Part shown: positions 34,891 through 48,100 of the stretch, piece by piece
Numbering within the stretch: position 1 is the first letter of the stretch
Layout: each line of letters begins with the position of its first letter
NCBI RefSeq assembly: GCF_027744825.2
Contig: NC_071350.1
Span: 2,046,001-2,110,000, forward strand
DNA: 64,000 nt
Direction of reading: 5' to 3'
DNA from: Synchiropus splendidus
Lineage: Eukaryota > Chordata > Actinopteri > Syngnathiformes > Callionymidae
Translations under genes and position numbers: made by a program
The notes under the pieces: model-generated
The model's database searches: none
What the model was told of the DNA's origin: nothing
Seen by the model: the letters and a program-made list of their open reading frames with translations, nothing else

Positions 34891-36879
34891 TCTTTCGAGT
34901 ATTTGAACATCAAATCTAAGCTGTCTGAAGTGTTTTTCGAAAGTTATCAACATTTTTATGTTTGGCGTTCCGGAACCCATCTTATCTCAAGCTAAAAACG
35001 CGTTTTCTGCATTGTGCCATAACTTTGCCTGGAAGCTTCCGAACATGAAATTTTAACCTCCCACTATAGCAGAAAGGGTCTTTCTAGTAGTTGCACATCA
35101 AATCTAAGCTGTCTGATGTGTTTTTCCAAAGTTATAAACATTTTTATGTATGGCGTTCCGGAATCTACCTTATCTCAGGCTGAAAACGCGTTTTCTGCAT
35201 TGTGCCATCACTTTGCAGGGAAGCTTCAGAACATGAAATTTTCCCGTCCCACTATAGCAGAAAGGGTCTTTCTAGTAGTTGCACATCAAATCTAAGCTGT
35301 CTGAAGTGTTTTTCGAAAGTTATCAACATTTTTATGTTTGGCGTTCCGGAATCGACCTTATCTCAAGCTGAAAACGCGTTTTCTGCATCGTGCCATAACT
35401 TTGCAGGGAAGCTTCAGAACATGAAATGTTCACCTCCCACTATAGCAGAAAGGGTCTATCTAGTAGTTGCACATCAAATCTAAGCTGTCTGAAGTGTATT
35501 TCGAAAGTTAACAACATTTTTATGTTTGGCGTTCCAGAATCGACCTTATCTCAGGCTGAAAACGCGTTTTCTGCATTGTGAGATAACTTTGCAGGGAAGC
35601 TTCAGAACATGAAATGTTCACCTCCCACTATAGCAGAAAGGGTCTTTCTAGTAGTTGCACATCACATCTAAGCTGTCTGAAGTGTTTTTCCAAAGTCATC
35701 AACATTTTTACGTTAGGCGTTCCGGAATCAACCTTACCTGACGATGAAAAATCGTTTTCTGCATTGTCCCATAACTTTGCAGGGAAGATTCTGAAAATGA
35801 AATTTTAACCTCCCACTTTAGCAGAAAGGGTCTTTCTAGTAGTTGCACATCAAATCTAAGATGTCTGAAGTGTTTTCCGAAAGTTATCAACATTTTTATG
35901 TTTGGCGTTCCGGTATCGACCTTATCTCAGGCTGAAAACGCGTTTTACGCATTGTGCCATAACTTTGCAGGGAAGCTTCTGAAAATGAAATTTTCACCTC
36001 CCACTATAGCAGAAAGGGTCTTTCTAGTAGTTGCATATCAAATCTAAGGTGTCTGAAGTGTTTTTCGAAAGTTATCAACATTTTTATGTTTGGCGTTCCG
36101 GAATCGACCTTATCTCAGGATGAAAAATCGTTTTCTGCATTGTCCCATAACTTTGCAGGGAAGATTCTGAACATGAAATTTTCACATCCCACTACAGCAG
36201 AAAGGGTCTTTCGAGTATTTGAACATCAAATCTAAGCTGTCTGAAGTGTTTTTCGAAAGTTATCAACATTTTTATGTTTGGCGTTCCGGAACCCATCTTA
36301 TCTCAAGCTAAAAACGCGTTTTCTGCATTGTGCCATAACTTTGCCTGGAAGCTTCCGAACATGAAATTTTAACCTCCCACTATAGCAGAAAGGGTCTTTC
36401 TAGTAGTTGCACATCAAATCTAAGCTGTCTGATGTGTTTTTCCAAAGTTATAAACATTTTTATGTATGGCGTTCCGGAATCTACCTTATCTCAGGCTGAA
36501 AACGCGTTTTCTGCATTGTGCCATCACTTTGCAGGGAAGCTTCAGAACATGAAATTTTCCCGTCCCACTATAGCAGAAAGGGTCTTTCTAGTAGTTGCAC
36601 ATCAAATCTAAGCTGTCTGAAGTGTTTTTCGAAAGTTATCAACATTTTTATGTTTGGCGTTCCGGAATCGACCTTATCTCAAGCTGAAAACGCGTTTTCT
36701 GCATTGTGCCATAACTTTGCAGGGAAGCTTCAGAACATGAAATGTTCACCTCCCACTATAGCAGAAAGGGTCTATCTAGTAGTTGCACATCAAATCTAAG
36801 CTGTCTGAAGTGTATTTCGAAAGTTAACAACATTTTTATGTTTGGCGTTCCAGAATCGACCTTATCTCAGGCTGAAAAC
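34891..36879. repeat. Seven-monomer repeat inside the left copy
   Basis: The stretch 34891-35563 matches 36207-36879 at 1,316 bp (7 x 188). Markers are TCTTTCGAGTATTTGAAC, CCCATCTTATCTCAAGC with TAAAAACGCG, TTTGCCTGGAAGC, ATGTATGGCG, CCATCACTTTGC, TTTTCCCGTCCC, GTCTATCTAG and TATTTCGAAAGTTAAC. A third, partial occurrence lies near 37755-38030. In the right copy of the large duplication the equivalents lie near 49633 and 51320. Confidence 0.85.
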
Positions 36880-37361
36880 GGGTTGTCTGCATTGTGCCAT
36901 AACTTTGCATGGAAGCTTCAGAACATGAAATTTTCACCTCCCACTATAGCAGAAAGGGTCTTTCGAGTAGTTGCACATCAAATCTAAGCTGTCTGAAGTG
37001 TTTTTCGAAAGTTATCAACATTTTTATGTTTGGCGTACCGGAATCGACCTTATCTCAGGATGAAAGATCGTTTTCTGCATTGTCCCATAACTTTGCAGGG
37101 AAGATTCAGAACATGAAATTTTCACGTCCCACCAAAGCAGAAAGGGTCTTTCTAGTATTTGCACATCGAATCTAAGCTGTCTGAAGTGTTTTTCCAAAGT
37201 CATCAACATTTTTACGGTAGGCGTTCCGGAATCAACCTTATCTCAGACTGAAAACGCGTTTTACGCATTGTGCCATAACTTTGCAGGAAAGCTTCAGAAC
37301 ATGAAATTTTCAATTCCCACTAAAGCAGAAAGGGTCTATCTCGGACCTGCACATCAAATCT

Positions 37362-37402
37362 AAGCTGTCTGAAGTGTTTTCTAGTAGTTGCACGTCAAAT
37401 CT
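37362..37402. repeat. 41-bp monomer stub (second occurrence)
   Basis: GTGTTTTC runs into TAGTAGTTGCACGTC, the same 147-bp deletion as at 20789. The upstream monomer again has CAATTCCCACTAAAGCAG and GTCTATCTC. It is the counterpart of 52480-52520 in the right copy of the large duplication. Confidence 0.92.
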
Positions 37403-37664
37403 AAGCTGTCTGAAGTGTTTTTCGAAAGTTATCAACATTTTTATGTTTCGCGTTCCAGAATGGACCTTATCTCAGGCTGAAAACGCGTTGTCTGCATTGT
37501 GCCATAACGTTGCAGGGAAGCTTCCGAACATGAAATTTTAACCTCCCACTTTAGCAGAAAGGGTCTTTCTAGTAGTTGCACATCAAATCTAAGCTGTCTG
37601 AAGTGTTTTTCCAAAGTTATCAACATTTTTATGTTTGGCGTTCCGGAACCCACCTTATCTCAGG

Positions 37665-39961
37665 ATGAAAAATCGTTTTCTACATTGTCCCATAACTTTG
37701 CACGGAAGATTCTGAACATGAAATTTTCACATCCCACTATAGCAGAAAGGGTCTGTCTAGTATTTGAACATCAAATCTAAGCTGTCTGAAGTGTTTTTCG
37801 AAAGTTATCAACATTTTTATGTTTGGCGTTCCGGAACCCATCTTATCTCAAGCTAAAAACGCGTTTTCTGCATTGTGCCATAACTTTGCCTGGAAGCTTC
37901 CGAACATGAAATTTTAACCTCCCACTATAGCAGAAAGGGTCTTTCTAGTAGTTGCACATCAAATCTAAGCTGTCTGATGTGTTTTTCCAAAGTTATAAAC
38001 ATTTTTATGTATGGCGTTCCGGAATCTACCTTATCTCTGGCTGATAACGCGTTTTCTGCATTGTGCCATAACTTTGCAAGGGAGCTTCAGAACATGAAAT
38101 TTTCACCTCCCACTATAGCAGAAAGGGTTTTTCTAGTAGTTGCACACCAAATCTAAGCTGTCAGATGTGTTTTTCCAAAGTTATCAACATTTTTATGTGT
38201 GGCGTTCCGGAATCGACCTTATCTCAGGCTGAAAACGCGTTTTCTGCATTGTGCCATAACTTTGCAGGGAAGCTTCAGAACATGAAATGTTCACCTCCCA
38301 CTATAGCAGAAAGGGTCTATCTAGTAGTTGCACATCAAATCTAAGCTGTCTGAAGTGTTTTTCGAAAGTTAACAACATTTTTATGTTTGGCGTTCCAGAA
38401 TCGACCTTATCTCAGGCTGAAAACGGGTTGTCTGCATTGTGCCATAACTTTGCATGGAAGCTTCAGAACATGAAATGTTCACCTCCCACTATAGCAGAAA
38501 GGGTCTTTCTAGTAGTTGCAAATCAAATCTAAGCTGTCTGAAGTGTTTTTCGAAAGTTATCAACATTTTTATGTTTCGCGTTCCAGAATCGACCTTATCT
38601 CAGGCTGAAAACGCGTTTTCTGCATTGTGCCATAACTTTGCATGGAAGCTTCAGAACATGAAATTTTCACCTCCCACTATAGCAGAAAGGGTCTTTCGAG
38701 TAGTTGCACATCAAATCTAAGCTGTCTCAAGTGTTTTCTAGTAGTTACACGTCAAATCTAAGCTGTCTGAAGTGTTTTTCCAAAGTTATCAACATTTTAA
38801 TGTTTGGCGTCCCGGAATCGACCTTATCTCAGGCTGAAAACGCGATTCACGCATTCTGCATTAACTTTGCAGGGAATCTTCAGAACATGAAATTTTCATA
38901 TCCCACTATTGCAGAAAGGGTCTTTCTCGTAGTTGCACATCAAATCTAAGCTGTCTGACATGTTTTTCGAAAGTTTTCAACATTTTTATATTTGGCGTTC
39001 CTGAATCGACCTTATCTCAGTCTGAATACGCGTTTTCTGCATTGTGCCATAACTTTGCAGGGACGCTTCAGAACAAGAAATTTACAACTCCCACTACAGC
39101 AGAAAGGGTCTTTCTAGTAGTTGCACGTCAAATCTAAGCTGTCTGAAGTGTTTTTCCAAAGTTATCAACATTTTTATGTTTGGCGTTCCAGAATCGACCT
39201 TATCTCTGGCTGAAAACGCGTTTTCTGCATTGTGATATAACTTTGCAGGGAAACTTCAGAACATGAAATTTTCACATCCCACTATAGCAGAAAGGGTCTT
39301 TATAGTAGTTGCACATCAAATCTAAGCTGTCTGAAGTGTTTTTCCAAAGTTATCAACATTTTTATGTTGGGCGTTCGGGAATCGACCTTATCTCAAGCTG
39401 AAAACGCGTTTTCTGCATTGTGCCATAACTTTGCAGGGAAGCTTCAGAACATGAAATGTTCACCTCCCACTATAGCAGAAAGGGTCTTTCTAGTAGTTGC
39501 ACATCAAATCTAAGCTGTCTGAAGTGTTTTTCGAAAGTTATCAACATTTTTATGTTTCGCGTTCCAGAATCGACCTTATCTCAGGCTGAAAACGCGTTTT
39601 CTGCATTGTTCCATAACTTTGCATGGAAGCTTCAGAACATGAAATTTTCACCTCCCACTATAGCAGAAAGGGTCTTTCGAGTAGTTGCACATCAAATCTA
39701 AGCTGTCTGAAGTGTTTTTCGAAAGTTATCAACATTTTTATGTTTGGCGTTCCGGAATCGACCTTATCTCAGGATGAAAGATCGTTTTCTGCATTGTCCC
39801 ATAACTTTGCAGGGAAGATTCAGAACATGAAATTTTCACGTCCCACCATAGCAGAAAGGGTCTTTCTAGTATTTGCACATCAAATCTAAGCTGTCTGAAG
39901 TGTTTTTCCAAAGTTATCAACATTTTTATGTTTGGCGTTCCGGAACCCACCTTATCTCAGG
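37665..39961. repeat. 2,297-bp stretch without a collinear partner in the right copy
   Basis: The right copy passes from the equivalent of 37664 straight to the equivalent of 39962, within a run of more than 60 bp shared by both ends (spacer through CCTTATCTCAGG). The length is 12 monomers plus one 41-bp stub. The stretch includes 38737-39170, which matches 20807-21240. It is either an insertion in the left copy or a loss from the right one. Confidence 0.82.
38719..38759. repeat. 41-bp monomer stub (third occurrence)
   Basis: Same deletion, with TCTCAAGTG and GTTACACGTC as private changes. Its upstream flank is an ordinary CGAGTAGTTGCAC monomer, unlike the other three stubs, while its downstream flank follows 20830 onward. 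A recombination breakpoint therefore lies in or just before this stub. Confidence 0.92.
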
Positions 39962-41994
39962 CTGAAAACGCGTTTTCTGCATTGTGAGATAACTTTGCAG
40001 GGAAGCTTCAGAACATGAAATGTTCACCTCCCACTATAGCAGAAAGGGTCTTTCTAGTAGTTGCACATCACATCTAAGCTGTCTGAAGTGTTTTTCCAAA
40101 GTCATCAACATTTTTACGTTAGGCGTTCCGGAATCAACCTTATCTCAGACTGAAAACGCGTTTTACGCATTGTGCCATGACTTTGCAGGAAAGCTTCAGA
40201 ACATGAAATTTTCACCTCCCACTATAGCAGAAAGGGTCTTTCTCGTACTTGCACATCAAATCTAAGCTGTCTGAAGTGTATTTCAAAAGTTGTTAACTTT
40301 TTTATGTTTTGCTTCCCTGAATGGACCTTTTCTCAGGCTCAAAACGCGTTTCACGGATTGTTCCATAACTTTGCAAGGAAGCTTCAGAACATGAAATTTT
40401 CACCTCCCACTATAGCAGAAAGGGTCTTTCTAGTACATGCACATCAAATCTAAGATGTCTGAAGTGTTTTTCCAAAATTATCAACATTTTTATGTTTGGC
40501 GTTCCCGAATCGACCTTATCTCAGACTGAAAACGCGTTTTCGGAATTGAGCCATAACTTGGCAGGGAAGCTTCAGAACATGAAATTTTCACCTCCCACTA
40601 TAGCAGAAAGGGTCTTATTAGTAGTTGCACATCAAATCTAAGCTGTCTGAAGTGTTTTTCCAAAGTTATCTACTTTTTTATGTTTGGCGTTCTGGAACCC
40701 ACCTTATCTCAGTCTGAAAATGTGTTTTCTGCTTTGTGCCGTAACTTTGCCGGGAAGCCTCAGAACATGAAATTTTCACCTCCCACTATAGCAGAATGGG
40801 TCTTTCTAGTAGTTGCACTTCAAATCTAAGCTGTCTGAAATGTTTTTTCAAAGTTATCAACACTTTTATGTTTGGCGTTCCGGAATCAACTTTATCTCAG
40901 GCTGAAAACGCGTTTTACGCATGGTGCCATAACTTTGCAGGGAAGCTTCAGAACATCGAATTTTCACCTCCCACAATGGCTGAAAGGGTCTATCTAGTAG
41001 TTGCACATCAAATCTAAGCTGTCTGAAATGTTTTTCCAAAGTTATCAACATTTTTATGTTTGGCGTTCTGGAACCCACCTTATCTCAGTCTGAAAACGTG
41101 TTTTACGCATTGTGCCATAACTTGGCATGGATGCCACAGAACATGAAATATTCACTTGCCGCTATAGTAGAAAGGGTCTTTCTAGTAGTTGCACATCAAA
41201 TCTAAGCTGTCTGAAGTGGCTTTCCAAAGTTATCAACATTTTTATGTTTGGCGTTCCGGAATCGACCTAATCTCAAACTGAAAACGCGTTTTACGCATTG
41301 TGCCATAACTTTGGAGGGAAGCTTCAGAATATCGAATTTTGACCACCCGCTATATCAGAAACGGTCTTTCAAGTAGTTGCACATCAAATCTAAGCTGTCT
41401 GAAGTGTTTTTCCAAAGTTATCAACATTCTTATGTTTGGCGTTTCGGAATCGACCTAATCTCAGGCTGAAAACGTGTTTTACGCATGGTGCCATGACTTT
41501 GCAGGGAAGCTTCAGAACATGACATTTTCACCTCCCACTATAGCAGAAAGGGTCTTTCTAGTAGTTGCACATCAAATCTAAGCTGTCTGAAGTGTTTTTC
41601 CAAAGTTATCTACTTTTTTATGTTTGGCGTTCTGGAACCCATCTTATCTCAGTCTGAAAATGTGTTTTCTGCTTTGTGCCGTAACTTTGCTGGGAAGCCT
41701 CAGAACATGAAATTTTCACCTCCCACTATAGCAGAAAGGGTCTTTCTAGTAGTTGCACTTCAAATCTAAGCTGTCTGAAGTGTTTTTCCAAAGTTATCAA
41801 CATTCTTATGTTTGGCGTTCCGGAATCAACCTTATCTCAGGCTGAAAACGCTTTTTCTGCATTGTGCCATAACTTTGCAGGGAAGCTTCAGAATATGATA
41901 TTTTAACCTCCCACTATTCCAGAAAGGTTCTGTCTTGTAGTTGCACATCAAATCTAAGCTGTCTGAAATGTTTTTCCATAGTTATCAACATTTT

Positions 41995-44560
41995 TATGTT
42001 TGGCGTACCGGAATCGACCTTATCTCAGGCTGAAAACGCGTTTTCTGCATTGTGCCATAACTTTGCAGGGAAGCTTCAGAACATGAAATTTTCACCTCCC
42101 ACTATAGCAGAAAGGGTCTTTCTTGTAGTTGCACATCAAATGTAAGCGGTCTGAAGTGTATTTCAAAAGTTATCAACTTTTTTATGTTTGACGTTCCTGA
42201 ATCGACCTTATCACAGGCTGAAAACGCGTTTTACGCATTGTTCAATTACTTTGCCGTGAAGCTTCAGAACATGAAATTTTCACCTCCCACAATGGCAGAA
42301 ATGGTCTTTCTAGTAGTTGGACATCAAATCCAAGCAGTCTGAAGTGTTTTTCCAAAGACATCAACATTTTTATGTCTGGAGTTCCGGAAACGACCTTATC
42401 TCAGGCTGAAAACGCGTTTTACGCATTGTGCCACAACTTTGCAGGGAAGCTTCAAACATGAAATTTTCACCTCCCACTATAGCAGAAAGGGTCTTTCTAG
42501 TAGTTTCGGGTGAAATCTAAGCTGTCTGAAGTGTTTTTCCAAAGTTATCAACATTTTTATGTTTGGCGTTCCGGAATCGACTTTATCTCAGACTGAAAAC
42601 GTGTTTTCCGCATTGTGCCATAACTTTGCAGGGATGCAGCAGAACATGACATTTTCACCTCCCACAATAGCATATAGGGTCTTTCAAATAGTTGCACATC
42701 AAATCTAAGCTGTCTGAAGTGTTTTTCCAAAGTTCTCAACATTTTTATGTTTAGCTATACGGAATCGAGCTTATCTCAGGCTGAAAACGCGTTTTATGCA
42801 TTGTGCCATAACTTTGCATAAAGCTTCAGAACATTACATTTTCACATCCTACTACAGCAGAAAGGGTCTTTCTAGCAGTTGCACATCAAATCTAAGCTGT
42901 CTGAAGTGTTTTTCCAAAGTTTTCAACATTTTTATGTTTGGCGTTCCGGAATCGACCTTATCTCAGGCTGAAAACGCGTTTTACGCATTATGCCATAACT
43001 TTGCATAAAGCTTCCGAACATTACATTTTCACATCCCACTATAGGAGAAAGGGTCTTTCTCGTAGTTGCACATCAAATCTAAGCTGTCTGAAGTGTTTTT
43101 CTTAAGTTGTCCATATTTTTATGTTTGGCGTTCCGGAACCCACCTTATCTCAGGCTGAAAACGCGTTTTCTGCATTGTGCCATAACTTTGCTGGGACGCT
43201 TCAGAACATGAAATTTTCATCTCCCACAATAGCATAAAGGGTCTTTCTAGTAGTTGCACATCAAATCTAAGCTGTCTGAAGTGTTTTTCCAAAGTTATCA
43301 ACATTTTTATGTTTATCGTTCCGGAATCGACCTTATGTCAGGCTGAAAACGCGTTTTACGCATGGTGCCATAACTTTGCAGTGAAGCTTCAGAACATCGA
43401 ATTTTCACCTCCCACTATAGCAGAAAGGGTCTTTCTAGTAGTTGCAGATCAAATCTAAGCTGTCTGAAATGTTTTTCCAAAGTTATCAACATTTTTATGT
43501 TTGGCGTACCGGAATCGACCTTATCTCAAGCTGAAAACGCGTTTTCTGCATTGTGCCATAACTTTGCAGGGAAGCTTCAGAACATGAAATTTTCACCTCC
43601 CACTATAGCAGAAAGGGTCTTTCTAGTAGTTGCACATCAAATGTAAGCGGTCTGAAGTGTATTTCAAAAGTTATCAACTTTTTTATGTTTGACGTTCCTG
43701 AATCGACCTTATCACAGGCTGAAAACGCGTTTTACGCATTGTTCAATTACTTTGCCGTGAAGCTTCAGAACATGAAATTTTCACCTCCCACAATGGCAGA
43801 AATGGTCTATCTAGTAGTTGGACATCAAATCTAAGCTGTCTGAAGTGTTTTTCCAAAGTCATCAACATTTTTATGTCTGGAGTTCCGGAATCGACCTTAT
43901 CTCACGCTGAAAACGCGTTTTACGCATTGTGCCACAACTTTGCAGGGAAGCTTCAGAACATGAAATTTTCACCTCCCACTATAGCAGAAAGGGTCTTTCT
44001 AGTAGTTTCACGTGAAATCTAAGCTGTCTGAAGTGTTTTTCCAAAGTTATCAACATTTTTATGTTTGGCGTTCCGGAATCGACTTTATCTCAGACTGAAA
44101 ACGTGTTTTCCGCATTGTGCCATAATTTTGCAAGGAAGCTTCAGAACATGAAATTTTAAACTTCCACTATAGCAGAAAGGGTATTTCTGGTAGTTGCACA
44201 TCAAATCTAAGCTGTCTGAAGTGTTTTTCCAAAGTTGTCAACATTTTTATGTTTGGCGTTCCGGAACCCACCTTATCTCAGGCTGAAAACTCTTTTTCTG
44301 CATTGTGCCATAACTTTGCAGGGATGCATCAGAACATGACATTTTCACCTCCTACAATAGCATATAGGGTCTTTCTAATAGTTGCACATCAAATCTAAGC
44401 TGTCTGAAGTGTTTTTCCAAAGCTCTCAACATTTTTATGTTCAGCGTTACAGAATCGAGCTTATCTCAGGCTGAAAACGCGTTTTACGCATTGTGCCATA
44501 ACTTTGCATAAAGCTTCAGAACATTACATTTTCACATCCTACTACAGCAGAAAGGGTCTT
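41995..44560. repeat. Eight-monomer repeat inside the left copy
   Basis: Starting at GGCGTACCGG (42002 and 43503), about 0.9 kb recurs at a 1,501-bp shift (8 x 188 less 3 bp). Markers are GTAAGCGGTC, TTATCAACTTTTTTATG, TTGTTCAATTACTTTGCCGTG, ACAATGGCAG, ATGTCTGGAGTTCC, GCCACAAC, GACTTTATCTCAGACTG, CATATAGGG and the one-base-shorter TTTGCATAAAGC. The second occurrence carries an added monomer (CAAGGAAGCTTC with TTTTAAACTTCC). Confidence 0.8.
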
Positions 44561-45122
44561 TCTAGCAGTTGCACATCAAATCTAAGCTGTCTGAAGTGTT
44601 TTTCCAAAGTTATCAACATTTTTATGTTTGGCGTTCCGGAATCGACCTTATCTCAGGCTGAAAACGCGTTTTACGCATTGTGCCATAACTTTCCAGGGAA
44701 GCTTCAGAAAATGAAATTTTCACGTCCCACTATACCAGAAAGGGTCTTTCTTGTAGTTGCACATCAAATCTAAGCTGTCTGAAGTGTTTTTCGAAAGTTA
44801 TCAACATCTTTATGTTTGGCCTTCCGGAACCCACCTTATCTCAAGGTGAAAAATCGTTTTCTGCATTGTGCCATAACTTTGCATGGAAGCTTCAGAACAT
44901 GAAATGTTCACCTCCCACTGTAGCAGAAAGGGACTTTCTAGTAGTTGCACATCAAATCTAAGCTGTCTGAAGTGTTTTACCAAAGTTATCAACATATTTT
45001 TGTTGGGCGTTCCGGAATCGACCTTATCTCAGGCTGAAAACGCGTTTTACGCATTGTGCCATAACTTTGCAGGGAAGCTTCAGAAAATGAAATGTTCACC
45101 TCCCACTGTAGCAGAAAGGGAC
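44084..45122. repeat. Junction segment between the two large copies
   Basis: From 44084 to about 44600 the sequence resembles 55390-55900 and 42580-42890. From about 44640 to 45122 it follows 19529-20011 at a 25,111-bp shift: TATACCAG, CTTGTAG, ACATCTTTATG, TTGGCCTTCC, CAAGGTGAAAAATCG, GGGACTTTC and ACATATTTTTGTTGGG, with one or two differences. At 45123 it switches to the start of the right copy. TTTCTAGTA (45123-45131) fits both sources. Monomer register is kept across both switches. Confidence 0.88.
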
Positions 45123-48100
45123 TTTCTAGTAATTGCACATCAAATGTAAGCTGTCTGAAGTGTTTTTCCAGAGTTATCAACATTCCTATGTTTGGCGTTC
45201 CGGAATCAACCTTATCTCAGGCTGAAAACGCATTTTCTGCATTGTGCCATAACTTTGCAGGGATGCTTCAGATCATGAAATGTTCACCTCCCACTATAGC
45301 AGAAAGGGTCTTTCTAGTAGTTGCATATCAAATCTAAGCTGTCTGAAGTGTTTTTCGAAAGTTATCAACATTTTTATGTTTGGCGTTCCGGAACCCACCT
45401 TATCTCAAGCTGAAAACGCGTTTTCTGCATTGTGCCATAACTTTGCAGGGAAGCTTCAGAACATGAAATTTTCACGTCCCACTATAGTAGAAAAGGTCTT
45501 TCTAGTAGTTGCATATCAAATCTAAGCTGTCTGATGTGTTTTTCGAAAGTTATCAACATTTTTATGTTTGGCGTTCCGGAACGCACCTTATCTCAAGCTG
45601 AAAACGCGTTTTCTGCATTGTGCCATAACTTTGCAGGGAGGCTTCAGAACATGAAATTTTAACCTCCCACAATAGCAGAAAGGGTCCTTCTAGTAGTTGC
45701 ACATCAAATGTAAGATGTCTGAAGTGTTTTCACAAAGTTATCGACATTTTTATGTTTGGCGTTCCGGAATCGACCTTATCTCAGGCAGAAAACGCTTTTT
45801 ACGCTTTGTGCCATAACTTTGCAGGGAAGCTTCAGAAAATGAAATTTTCACCTCCCACTATAGCAGAAAGGGTCTTTCTCGTAGTTGCACATCAAATCTA
45901 AGCTGTCTGAAGTGTTTTTCCAAAGTTATCAACATTTTTATGTTTGGCGTTCCGGAATCAACCTTATCTCAGGCTGAAAACGCATTTTCTGCATTGTGCC
46001 ATAACTTTGCAAGGAAGATTCAGAACATGAAATTTTCACCTCCCACTATAGCAGAAAGGGTCTTTCTCGTAGTTGCACATCTAATCTAAGCTGTCTGAAG
46101 TGTTTTTCGAAAGTTATCAACATTTTTAAGTTTGGCGTTCCAGAATCCACCTTATCTGAAGCTGAAAACACGTTTTCTGCAATGTGCCATAACTTTGCAG
46201 GGAAGCTTCAAAACATGAAATGTTCACCTCCCACTATAGCAGAAAGGGTCTTTCTAGTAGGTGCACATCAAATCTAAGCTGTCTGAAGTGTTTTTCTAAA
46301 TTTATCAACATTTTTATGTTTGCCGTTCCGGAATCCACCTTATCTGAAGCTGAAAACGCGTTTTCTGCATTGTGCCATAACTTTGGAGGGAAGCTTCAGA
46401 ACATGAAATTTTAACCTGCCACTATAGCAGAAAGGGTTCTTCTAGTCGTTGCACATCAAATCTAACCTCTCTGAAGTGTTTTTCCAAAGTCATCAACATT
46501 CTTATGTTTGGCGTTCCGGAATCAACCTTATCTCAGGCTGAAAACGCGTTTTCTGCATTGTGCCATCACTGTGCAAGAATGCTGCAGAATATGAAATTTT
46601 CACCTCTCACTATAACAGACAGGGTCTTTCTCGTAGTTGCACATCAAATCTAAGCTGTCTGAAGTGTTTTTCCAAAGTCATCAACATTTTTATGTTTGGC
46701 GTTCCGGAACCCACCTTTTCTCAGGCTGAAAACGCGTTTTCTGCGTTGTGCCATAACTTTGCTGGGAAGCTTCAGAACATGAAATTTTAACCTCCCACTA
46801 TAGTAGAAAGGGTCTTTCTAGTAATTGCACATCAAATGTAAGCTGTCTGAAGTGTTTTTCCAGAGTTATCAACATTCCTATGTTTGGCGTTCCGGAATCA
46901 ACCTTATCTCAGGCTGAAAACGCATTTTCTGCATTGTGCCATAACTTTGCAGGGATGCTTCAGATCATGAAATGTTCACCTCCCACTATAGCAGAAAGGG
47001 TCTTTCTAGTAGTTGCATATCAAATCTAAGCTGTCTGAAGTGTTTTTCGAAAGTTATCAACATTTTTATGTTTGGCGTTCCGGAACCCACCTTATCTCAA
47101 GCTGAAAACGCGTTTTCTGCATTGTGCCATAACTTTGCAGGGAAGCTTCAGAACATGAAATTTTCACGTCCCACTATAGTAGAAAAGGTCTTTCTAGTAG
47201 TTGCATATCAAATCTAAGCTGTCTGATGTGTTTTTCGAAAGTTATCAACATTTTTATGTTTGGCGTTCCGGAACGCACCTTATCTCAAGCTGAAAACGCG
47301 TTTTCTGCATTGTGCCATAACTTTGCAGGGAGGCTTCAGAACATGAAATTTTAACCTCCCACAATAGCAGAAAGGGTCCTTCTAGTAGTTGCACATCAAA
47401 TGTAAGATGTCTGAAGTGTTTTCACAAAGTTATCGACATTTTTATGTTTGGCGTTCCGGAATCGACCTTATCTCAGGCAGAAAACGCTTTTTACGCTTTG
47501 TGCCATAACTTTGCAGGGAAGCTTCAGAAAATGAAATTTTCACCTCCCACGATAGCAGAAAGGGTTTTTCTAGTAGTTGCACGTCAAATCTAAGCTGTCT
47601 GAAGTGTTTTTCCAAAGTTATCAACATTATTATGTTTGGCGTTCCGGAATCAACCTTATCTCAGGCTGAAAACGCATTTTCTGCATTGTGCCATAACTTT
47701 GCAAGGAAGATTCAGAACATGAAATTTTCACCTCCCACTATAGCAGAAAGGGTCTTTCTCGTAGTTGCACATCTAATCTAAGCTGTCTGAAGTGTTTTTC
47801 GAAAGTTATCAACATTTTTAAGTTTGGCGTTCCAGAATCCACCTTATCTGAAGCTGAAAACACGTTTTCTGCAATGTGCCATAACTTTGCAGGGAAGCTT
47901 CAAAACATGAAATGTTCACCTCCCACTATAGCAGAAAGGGTCTTTCTAGTAGGTGCACATCAAATCTAAGCTGTCTGAAGTGTTTTTCGAAAGTTATCAA
48001 CATTTTTATGTTTGCCGTTCCGGAATCCACCTTATCTGAAGCTGAAAACGCGTTTTCTGCAATGTGCCATAACTTTGCAGGGAAGCTTCAGAACATGAAA

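Larger units (their letters stand above)
30381..44083. repeat. Left copy of the very large tandem duplication (13.7 kb)
   Basis: This whole stretch recurs at 45123-57092 in the same orientation and the same broad order. The alignment shift changes only in steps: 14,742 bp (30381-35563), 13,426 (about 36710-37190), 15,118 (about 35600-36790 and the 37441-37664 stretch), 12,821 (about 39962-42630) and 13,009 (about 42640-44083). The steps are whole numbers of monomers, apart from the one spanning a 41-bp stub. Internally it holds the 9-monomer repeats, a 1,316-bp repeat (34891-35563 against 36207-36879) and a stretch without a partner in the right copy. Confidence 0.9.

Noticed and set aside
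40270..40460. Strongly diverged monomer (TTGTTAACTTTTTTATG, TTTTGCTTCCC) as possible non-satellite DNA
   Set aside because: Its HindIII, CTATAG and TAA landmarks are all at the expected unit positions, and it has a collinear partner near 53091-53281.
44640..45122. Junction filler as an assembly chimera
   Set aside because: Not fully excluded, but the monomer register is kept and the filler carries private changes (for example TTTCCAGGG near 44690, AATTGCACATC near 45130), which argues for real sequence over a simple misjoin.
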